From an uncultured Bacteroidia bacterium (lineage in GTDB: Bacteria > Bacteroidota > Bacteroidia > Bacteroidales > UBA932): a stretch of DNA of 64,000 bases. Within the stretch, counting starts at the first letter, position 1. The number at the start of each line of letters is the position of its first letter. Location of the stretch: NCBI GenBank assembly GCA_902789395.1, contig CADANY010000001.1, forward strand, positions 1 to 64,000. Direction: 5' to 3'. The translations under genes and the position numbers were made by a program. The notes below the pieces were generated by a model. The model did not search any database and was not told where the DNA came from. It saw only the letters and a program-made list of their open reading frames with translations. Positions 58,445 through 64,000 of the stretch are shown here, in pieces.

Positions 58445-59728
58445 ATGAAAAATCAGAACATCACACTCCGTCTGATCGTGATGAACTTCCTCCAGTACGC
58501 CATCTGGGGAGCGTATCTCACGTCCATGGGCAGTTTCCTCGCCAAATCCGGTTTCGGTCCGCAGATCTGGCTGTTCTTTGCCACGCAGGGCTTCGTTTCG
58601 ATCTTCATGCCGGCCTTGATGGGCATCGTCGCCGACAAATGGATTCCCGCTCAAAAAGTGCTGTCGCTCTGTCACGGGATTGCCGGCATCAGCATGCTCG
58701 CTGCCGGTTTCTACGCCATGACGGCAGGCGCCGGGATCCAGTTCGGCACCTTCTACGCCCTTTATACGCTGAGTGTCGCGTTCTACATGCCGACGATAGC
58801 CATCTCGAATTCAGTCGCATATAATGCCCTGGAAGTCAGCGGAAAAGATCCAGTCAAAGACTTTCCCCCGATCCGCGTCTTCGGAACTGTCGGTTTTATC
58901 TGCAGCATGCTTTTCGTCAATTTCATGAAAGGCGGAGACGGGATCCAGTTCCAGCACTCCTACAACCAGTTCCTGACCTCCGGCATCCTCGGCCTTGTTC
59001 TGTGCCTGTATGCCCTGACGATGCCGAACTGCCCCTGCAAGCCCAAAAGTGCAGGTACTCAATCCTTTGCTGAAGCAACCGGCCTTTCCGCCTTCAAGCT
59101 TTTCAAGGAAGGACAGTTCGCTGTTTTCTTTATCTTTTCGATGCTCCTCGGCGCTTCCCTCCAGATAACCAACGGGTACGCCAATACCTTTATCACCTCC
59201 TTCGCAGACATCCCGGAATATGCCAATACCTGGGGTGCCCAGAACGCGAATGCCCTTATCTCGATCTCCCAGATTTCCGAGACGCTCTGCATCCTTCTTA
59301 TTCCTTTCTGCCTCAAGAAATTCGGCATCAAGAAGGTCATGCTGATCGCCATGTTCGCCTGGGTATTCCGTTTCGGATTCTTCGGACTCGGCAATCCGGG
59401 CAGCGGGGTTTGGCTTTTCGTCCTGAGCTGCATCGTATACGGTGTCGCCTTCGACTTTTTCAACATCTCCGGTTCGCTCTATGTCAATGAGAATACCGAC
59501 AAGGACATGCGCTCCAGCGCGCAGGGACTTTTTATGCTGATGACGAACGGACTCGGTGCATCGATCGGCACCTGGGCAGCCGGCAAGGTTGTCAACCATT
59601 TTGTATACAACGCGGCACAGCCCAGCTGGGCAAGCGCCTGGTACGTTTTTGCCGGCTATGCCCTGCTTGTCGGCATCCTCTTCATGATCCTTTTCAAGGA
59701 TCCCCAAAAACACCCGAAAGCGGCCTGA
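58445..59728 (+). CDS. MFS nucleoside:H+ symporter (NupG/XapB family)
   Basis: A 427-residue inner-membrane transporter with twelve helices. NQNITLRLIVMNFLQYAIWGAYLTSMGSFLAKSGF is the family's opening, IFMPALMGIVADKWIPAQKVL the conserved loop 2-3, FYMPTIAISNSVAYNAL and FPPIRVFGTVGFICSML follow, and DMRSSAQGLFMLMTNGLGASIGTWAAG closes. It takes up purine nucleosides with protons. The hpt gene in this window handles the resulting bases. Overlaps the convergent zinc-ribbon gene by 35 bases. Confidence 0.92.
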   Translation: MKNQNITLRLIVMNFLQYAIWGAYLTSMGSFLAKSGFGPQIWLFFATQGFVSIFMPALMGIVADKWIPAQKVLSLCHGIAGISMLAAGFYAMTAGAGIQFGTFYALYTLSVAFYMPTIAISNSVAYNALEVSGKDPVKDFPPIRVFGTVGFICSMLFVNFMKGGDGIQFQHSYNQFLTSGILGLVLCLYALTMPNCPCKPKSAGTQSFAEATGLSAFKLFKEGQFAVFFIFSMLLGASLQITNGYANTFITSFADIPEYANTWGAQNANALISISQISETLCILLIPFCLKKFGIKKVMLIAMFAWVFRFGFFGLGNPGSGVWLFVLSCIVYGVAFDFFNISGSLYVNENTDKDMRSSAQGLFMLMTNGLGASIGTWAAGKVVNHFVYNAAQPSWASAWYVFAGYALLVGILFMILFKDPQKHPKAA

Positions 59729-60110
59729 CGTTCTCTACCCGGTCGACACCCCAGATCCTTACGGCCGAGATATAATAGCGGATGTCGTAGCAGACATATT
59801 CAAGATGCCCCCGGATCCGGCGGCAGGCAGAGCAGTATTCCGGAATAAAGCCCTGCGAGAGCAATCCCATCAGATCCATCGAGTGGAGCCCCATGCCCAG
59901 CATCCGCTCAAGGATCCGATGGTTGCGTTCCAATGTGCCATGCACGCGCATCCGGCAGTTCCTGTATCGGCTGCCGCGGTGATTGTGCCACTTGTTCTTA
60001 CATTCGGGAGAACAGAATTTCATGTCGGATCGTCCGGGCGGTAGTTTCTTCCCACATTCCTTGCATCGGTTTCCCGTTGATGTTTCCATAGTCCGTATCA
60101 TTTTCCCCAA
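59694..60110 (-). CDS. Zinc-ribbon protein of unknown function
   Basis: A 138-residue protein. Residues about 16-44 (CKECGKKLPPGRSDMKFCSPECKNKWHNHRG) form a treble-clef-like CxxC...CxxxC zinc site, common in small Bacteroidetes proteins; a second CxxC near 93-96 (CSACRR) is followed by SAVRIWGVDRVE. The middle (MRVHGTLERNHRILERMLGMGLHSMDL) is helical and basic. Likely binds nucleic acid or protein. Start at MGKMIRTM; an internal ATG would also keep the zinc ribbon. Confidence 0.75.
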   Translation of the reverse strand: MGKMIRTMETSTGNRCKECGKKLPPGRSDMKFCSPECKNKWHNHRGSRYRNCRMRVHGTLERNHRILERMLGMGLHSMDLMGLLSQGFIPEYCSACRRIRGHLEYVCYDIRYYISAVRIWGVDRVENVRPLSGVFGDP

Positions 60111-60398
60111 AGGTGCATCTATTCCGGGGCAAAAGCAAGTATTTCAATTTTTCCCCAAAAGATTTATTCGTTTTTTCCATCAAGGGCTGAAACCAGTTTC
60201 ATCTATTTGATTCCCAGGGTACATGGGTTTTACATTTTTTTGCCCAAGAAACAACGCATCTTCGCCAAAAACAGAAATAACTCACTTAACACCCCCCTCT
60301 TCCCTCATCATTTCGCTCCTTTTCCGATTTACTTTGCATCCGGCATCGTCCCGCAGTTCGGGAAGATTGCCGGATGTATCACATATAAACAAAAGACT
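60111..60398. other. Long leader region before the ssb-like gene, with promoter and hairpin
   Basis: TTTG (60206-60209), 21-base spacer, TACATTTT (60231-60238; 7 of 8) is a possible promoter. Nearer the gene, catccggca (60337-60345) pairs with tgccggatg (60368-60376); inside it tcccg-cagtt-cggga forms a second stem. This structured leader ends 22 bases before the ATG at 60399. No gene is seen on either strand. Confidence 0.45.
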
Positions 60399-60746
60399 AT
60401 GGAACAAATGAACAAAATCGAACTGGTCGGACGGATCGGAAACGCTTATCTCAACAAGGTCGGAGATACGCAGGTCCTTCGGATTTCCGTGGCAACGGAT
60501 TATGTATTCAAGGATCGCAGCGGAACCCCTGTCATTGAGACGACGTGGCACAATGCCGTCGTTTGGGAAGGGAAAAATGCTCCGGATCTGATGGCTATAT
60601 CAAGGGGAAGGACCGTCCATCTCACGGGAAGGATCCGGCAGAACCGGTACATGGCAGCGGACGGGACGGAAAAGCAGGTGTCCGAAATCTATGTCAACAA
60701 GTTGGAACTCATAGATGAACAGATAACGGCCCAATGCAGTTTCTGA
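60399..60746 (+). CDS. Single-stranded DNA-binding-like OB-fold protein
   Basis: A 115-residue OB-fold protein: NKIELVGRIGNAYLNKVGD, LRISVATDYVFKDRSGTPVIETTWHNAVVWEG and GRTVHLTGRIRQNRYMAADGTEKQVSEIYV follow the core of SSB proteins. It lacks the flexible tail and acidic C-terminal tip of replication SSBs and is shorter, so it is a second or special SSB. Start at MEQMNKIEL is chosen since earlier codons are leader. Overlaps the OmpA-like lipoprotein gene by 13 bases, an unusual operon partner. Confidence 0.85.
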   Translation: MEQMNKIELVGRIGNAYLNKVGDTQVLRISVATDYVFKDRSGTPVIETTWHNAVVWEGKNAPDLMAISRGRTVHLTGRIRQNRYMAADGTEKQVSEIYVNKLELIDEQITAQCSF

Positions 60747-62719
60747 GAAAAAATAATCTTGTCCTTCCGCTATTGGCAGCAGGCCTGTTTTTCGCTCCCT
60801 CTTGCGGGACGGAACGGAAACTCGGGCAGGTCAGGGAGCGGACCCTCTCCCCTATGCTTTCGTTGACGGAAGAAAGGGACCTGCCCGCTTTCTCCGCAGA
60901 TACGTACCATCGTCCGGATACCATGGTTGTCGAAGACCCGGATGGGAACAAGGTATTGATCATGCGTGCCGTAAAAGATGAGAACGGTGAGATGGTCGCG
61001 ACCGATGAGATCCGTCCTTCCATCATCGTATCCCGATTCCGGAACGTCGCAGAACGGCATGGAAAAGTCGATCTCCGTTTCCGGATTACCGTTCCCCCTC
61101 AGATGCAGGACAGTGACTGGCAGCTCAGGATCACTCCGGAACTGAGGGTAATGGATGAGACACGAACGCTTGAGCCCGTTCTCATCACGGGGGCGGCCTA
61201 CAGGCAGGCCCAACTCAAAGGATACGAACGGTACCAGCGGTTCCTCGATTCAATAGAAACCGATACGACCGTCTTTATCAACCGTTTCCAATTGGAAATC
61301 TTCCTCAAGAGAAATATCCCGGAACTGTATCGGTTCCGGACGGATTCGACAGAAGTCTCCGAGGAGGCCTTTGCATCCGTTTTCGGCGTGACAGAGCGCG
61401 AGGCAATCGACCACTATATCGCCCGGCTCCGGCTTGAAAGGAACAGACGTAAGATCGGCAGGAAGGATGAGATGTTCGGACGCTATATCAAAGTCCCTCT
61501 CCTGAGCGAAGGGATCCGCCTCGACACAGTCATCCGCAGTGACAGCGGAGAAATGGTCTATGACTACGTCCAGACCATTTCAACCCGACCGAAGCTGAAA
61601 AAAGCTGAGATTAATCTCAGCGGCGCCATCTACAGGCAGGACAAGAAGATCTATGACATCCCGCAGGGAGAACCGCTCTCCTTCTATATCAGTTCGGTCG
61701 GATCCCTTGCTGACAATACCGAACGCTATCTGACACGGATCATCGAAAGGAGAGTCTCCCTGGAAACAGCCTGTTATATAGATTTCTTGTCCGGCAGTGC
61801 CGAGATCCGGCCGGACCTGGCTGAGAACCGGGATGAAATCGGACGGATCAAATCCAATTTCGTATCCATCATGGAGAACCGCCTCTTTGAGCTGGATTCC
61901 GTCATCGTCCAGGCCTCCTGTTCTCCGGAAGGAAGCTTTGAAATGAACAGGGCACTCTCCCGCCGGCGTTCTGACGCAGTTTCGTCCTATTTCAACCGGT
62001 TCATGCGGAACTGGTCCGACTCTGTCGAGACCGGTATGGGCATGCGGATCGGCATGGACGGGGAATGGGACCGTCATGAAAGAATCAGTCCGGTTCGTTT
62101 CATTCCCAGATGCAATCCCGAAAACTGGCCGGCCCTGGATCGCCTCGTCGAGAAGGATTCGCTCCTTTCTGCAAAGGATAAAGCGCTCTACGACAGGCTT
62201 GCATCGGTCCCTGACCCGGATCTCCGGGAGAAAGAGATGCATCGGATGGATGGATATGGCTACCTCCGGGAGCATTTGTACCCACGCCTGAGAACGGTCC
62301 GCTTCGACTTCTATCTCCACCGGAAAGGGATGGTCAAGGATACGGTCCATACAACGGTCCTCGATTCGGTCTATATGGCCGGGGTACAGGCCATCAGGGA
62401 TATGGACTATGAAAAAGCGGTAACCCTGCTAAGGCCTTACCGCGATTTCAACAGCGCCGTCGCATTCTGCGCCATGGATTACAATGCCAGTGCCATGCGC
62501 ATCCTGGAATCCCTGGAAAGGACGGATAAAGTCAACTACCTGCTCGCTCTGTTATACAGCCGGCGCGGCGATGACAAAGAGGCTGTCGAATGCTATCTGA
62601 AAGCCTGTGCGGCCAATAAAAACTATGTCCACAGAGGGAACCTCGATCCGGAGATATCTGCGCTGATTTCGCGGTATGGACTTCGGAAACAACTGGACCA
62701 AAATATTGATATACCATAA
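60734..62719 (+). CDS. Large OmpA-like outer-membrane protein (fimbria-associated)
   Basis: A 661-residue exported protein with a weak lipobox (FAPSC, Cys about 24). N-terminal half contains two regular beta-domains (RHGKVDLRFRITVPPQMQDSDWQLRITPEL, then KKAEINLSGAIYRQDKKI); from about 345 an OmpA-like peptidoglycan-binding core begins (CYIDFLSGSAEIRPDLAENRDEIGRI; VIVQASCSPEGSFEMNRALSRRRSDAV), with a long insertion, followed by a helical TPR-like end (YEKAVTLLRPYRDF; YSRRGDDKEAVECYLKAC). It probably ties the surface structure of the next gene to the cell wall. Confidence 0.7.
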   Translation: MQFLRKNNLVLPLLAAGLFFAPSCGTERKLGQVRERTLSPMLSLTEERDLPAFSADTYHRPDTMVVEDPDGNKVLIMRAVKDENGEMVATDEIRPSIIVSRFRNVAERHGKVDLRFRITVPPQMQDSDWQLRITPELRVMDETRTLEPVLITGAAYRQAQLKGYERYQRFLDSIETDTTVFINRFQLEIFLKRNIPELYRFRTDSTEVSEEAFASVFGVTEREAIDHYIARLRLERNRRKIGRKDEMFGRYIKVPLLSEGIRLDTVIRSDSGEMVYDYVQTISTRPKLKKAEINLSGAIYRQDKKIYDIPQGEPLSFYISSVGSLADNTERYLTRIIERRVSLETACYIDFLSGSAEIRPDLAENRDEIGRIKSNFVSIMENRLFELDSVIVQASCSPEGSFEMNRALSRRRSDAVSSYFNRFMRNWSDSVETGMGMRIGMDGEWDRHERISPVRFIPRCNPENWPALDRLVEKDSLLSAKDKALYDRLASVPDPDLREKEMHRMDGYGYLREHLYPRLRTVRFDFYLHRKGMVKDTVHTTVLDSVYMAGVQAIRDMDYEKAVTLLRPYRDFNSAVAFCAMDYNASAMRILESLERTDKVNYLLALLYSRRGDDKEAVECYLKACAANKNYVHRGNLDPEISALISRYGLRKQLDQNIDIP

Positions 62720-62727
62720 TTCGTACT

Positions 62728-63510
62728 ATGGGAAACTTCCTTACATCGGGATGCCGCCTGTTCATCGGCATCTTCTTCATGGCCGTCCTCCTCCCCTCCT
62801 GCTCCGTCAAGGAAGGGAGAGAGGATTGTCCATGCCTGCTGGAAATCGACCCCGGGGCCTTCCTGACAGGAGGTCCGGATCCCGATTTTGCCGTCATTGG
62901 GGAAAATGGAAAAGTTACGCTCACCCCACGGGACGGGTTATTGATCGCCCGCGTATCAAAAGGCGTGTACAACCTTTCGGCCGTTTCATGCGGGGCGGGG
63001 ACGCTGCTCGGAAAAGAGCAGATCAGCACCATCCGGGATAAAGAACCGGACAGTCTGTTTGCCTGTTCCGGAACCCTGGCTTGCCTCGGAGAAAGTCTGC
63101 GGGTCCGTCCTGTTCCGGAGAAACAGTTCTGCACGGTAACCCTGCAGATCGGTTCCGACGGACCGGGTGATTTCCATTTCCAGCTCCGCAGCCCCTGCGA
63201 CGGGCTCAAGCGTTTTACACTGACGCCGACGCAGGGATACCATACCTATTCCCTGGAAGAGAGCGGGACGGGACTGTACCGGTTCAGGGTACTCCGGCAG
63301 GATGGTTCAGAAGGACTCACGATCCGGGTCGTCCCGGAAGAAGGGCTGATTCGGGAACTTCCTCTCGGAAGGATTATGAAAGAAGCCGGATATGATTGGA
63401 GCCTTAAGGATCTGGATGACTTTTATTTGAAATTCGATCCCGTCCTCTCAACGATCCAGGTGCGGATTTCGGGGTGGGAAACGGAGAAGACAATTGAAAT
63501 CACCTTATGA
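62728..63510 (+). CDS. FimB/Mfa2-family fimbria anchor lipoprotein
   Basis: A 260-residue exported lipoprotein with lipobox LLPSC (Cys about 25) and the family start CSVKEGREDCPCLLEI, a C-x-x-x-R-x-x-C-P pattern of the FimB/Mfa2 group. Two beta-sandwich domains follow (about 35-110 and 130-255). Family members anchor fimbriae to the outer membrane and limit fibre length. No shaft fimbrillin gene follows directly in the window; the fimbrillin at 40745 is distant. Located 8 bases after the OmpA-like gene. Confidence 0.72.
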   Translation: MGNFLTSGCRLFIGIFFMAVLLPSCSVKEGREDCPCLLEIDPGAFLTGGPDPDFAVIGENGKVTLTPRDGLLIARVSKGVYNLSAVSCGAGTLLGKEQISTIRDKEPDSLFACSGTLACLGESLRVRPVPEKQFCTVTLQIGSDGPGDFHFQLRSPCDGLKRFTLTPTQGYHTYSLEESGTGLYRFRVLRQDGSEGLTIRVVPEEGLIRELPLGRIMKEAGYDWSLKDLDDFYLKFDPVLSTIQVRISGWETEKTIEITL

Positions 63511-63527
63511 TTTTAAGAAATAATGCG

Positions 63528-63535
63528 TACCTTTG
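63528..63535 (+). promoter_or_regulatory. -7 box of the NlpC/P60 gene
   Basis: TACCTTTG, 20 bases before the ATG at 63556. Confidence 0.5.
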
Positions 63536-63555
63536 GTGGTTGAAAGAGAATCCAG

Positions 63556-64000
63556 ATGAGAAACCGCCTGCTGATCTTTGCCGCCTTGCTCGGACTGATG
63601 CTTTCCGCACCGGTCCCCCTTCGTGCGCAAGATTCAACTTCCCTCCGCCCCGAACAACTTGCTGACTCGCTTATTTCCATCGCGAGAACCTACATCGGGA
63701 CTCCCTACCGTCTCGGAGCGGAAGGGCCGAAGGCCTATGACTGTTCCAGTTTCGTCAGGCAGGTCTACTCAGAAATCGGAATCGAGATTCCCAGATATAC
63801 ATGGACCCAGATCCATGCCGGACGCGAGATATCTAATATCCAAGAGCTTCAGAGAGGGGATCTGGTTTTCTTCGGGAAGAAAAGGGGGGTCCGTGATATC
63901 GGTCACATCGGCATCGTAGTCGATGTCGATCTGCTGCACAGCAACTATACCTTTATCCACTGCGGAACCTCCGCCGGGGTCACCATTGCCCAGTATTCCC
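63556..64000 (+). CDS. NlpC/P60 family peptidoglycan hydrolase (partial, runs off right edge)
   Basis: 148 residues of an exported enzyme: signal peptide LLIFAALLGLMLSAPVPLRAQ, then an NlpC/P60 domain with GTPYRLGAEGPKAYDCSSFVRQVYSE (catalytic Cys about 60), RGDLVFFGKKRG and DIGHIGIVVDV with the catalytic His, and YTFIHCGTS. It hydrolyses peptide bonds of peptidoglycan. Similar in layout to the start of the hydrolase at 46428-47465 but lacking, so far, a LysM part. The 3' end is outside the window. Confidence 0.9.
   Translation, partial: MRNRLLIFAALLGLMLSAPVPLRAQDSTSLRPEQLADSLISIARTYIGTPYRLGAEGPKAYDCSSFVRQVYSEIGIEIPRYTWTQIHAGREISNIQELQRGDLVFFGKKRGVRDIGHIGIVVDVDLLHSNYTFIHCGTSAGVTIAQYS

Noticed and set aside
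1..64000. tRNA, rRNA, tmRNA, CRISPR or complete insertion sequence
   Set aside because: Scanning by eye found no cloverleaf with TTCRANNY arm, no rRNA core sequences, no spaced direct repeats and no transposase frame.

Overview
The window looks like a chromosomal segment of a Bacteroidetes bacterium, most likely order Bacteroidales. The evidence is a run of promoters of the type TTTG-N19..21-TAnnTTTG, almost no Shine-Dalgarno sequences, and phylum-typical genes: a fimbrillin and a FimB/Mfa2-type protein, DUF5683 next to parAB, S-type sulfatases, a Tgt without zinc cysteines, and an Obg without its C-terminal domain. GC content is moderately high except for an AT-rich patch at about 40.7-44.7 kb. 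I see no tRNA, rRNA, CRISPR array, complete insertion sequence or prophage.

Layout. 0-2.8 kb is a graveyard of decayed genes (GNAT remnant, frameshifted ORF, first fifth of an adenylation domain, flavodoxin remnant) around a DUF5131 gene. 3.1-8 kb holds a hexapeptide acetyltransferase, an aldo/keto reductase with an internal deletion, an AraC regulator, an exported flavodoxin, a CaCA-type Ca2+/Na+ antiporter and a small exported protein, with REP-like palindromes. 8-13.9 kb holds a dead and an intact EamA transporter sharing promoter sequence, a beta-carbonic anhydrase, a YhfC membrane protein, a flavin reductase, an acyltransferase-3 and a PheC-like/cyclophilin-like fusion. 13.9-16.8 kb is an operon of SPFH protein, short ribbon-helix-helix protein and a NUDIX-HD-AlkD fusion. 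16.9-21.7 kb is a tightly overlapping EamA-SDR-glycerate kinase-GntP set followed by a formate/nitrite-type channel. 22.4-28.5 kb is the parA-parB-DUF5683-lytic transglycosylase block converging on a helix-hairpin-helix protein.

The housekeeping genes hpt and adk (28.6-29.75 kb) are separated from obgE (52.76 kb) by about 22 kb of accessory DNA. From memory, hpt-adk-obgE are close neighbours in many Bacteroidales, so this looks like an insertion. It begins with an 118-bp palindromic element (30,141-30,258) and carries two S-type sulfatases, a small membrane-barrel protein, a membrane-anchored Hanks-type kinase, a three-gene operon (AAA ATPase, LRR lipoprotein, HTH-like protein) behind a perfect 17-bp dyad, an AT-rich island (fimbrillin lipoprotein, 51-residue partner, OGG-fold-like protein, HicAB), a C26 glutamine-amidotransferase-like lipoprotein, a DUF6150 repeat protein, an NlpC/P60-LysM hydrolase, a third S-type sulfatase, a nucleoside-gate membrane protein, a lipoprotein homologue of glutamate racemase and an exported endonuclease/phosphatase. 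From obgE onward come core genes: PAP2 phosphatase, murF, dut, lptG-like, tgt, a nucleoside:H+ symporter, and an operon linking an SSB-like protein with an OmpA-like lipoprotein and an Mfa2-type protein; the window ends inside a second NlpC/P60 hydrolase.

The best candidates for something undescribed are the ATPase-LRR lipoprotein-HTH operon with its dyad (36.1-40.7 kb), the NUDIX-HD-AlkD fusion co-transcribed with RHH and SPFH genes (13.9-16.8 kb), the exported glutamate-racemase homologue (50.5-51.8 kb), and the operon that couples an SSB-like protein to cell-envelope genes (60.2-63.5 kb). All functional statements rest on reading motifs by eye; no database search was run.
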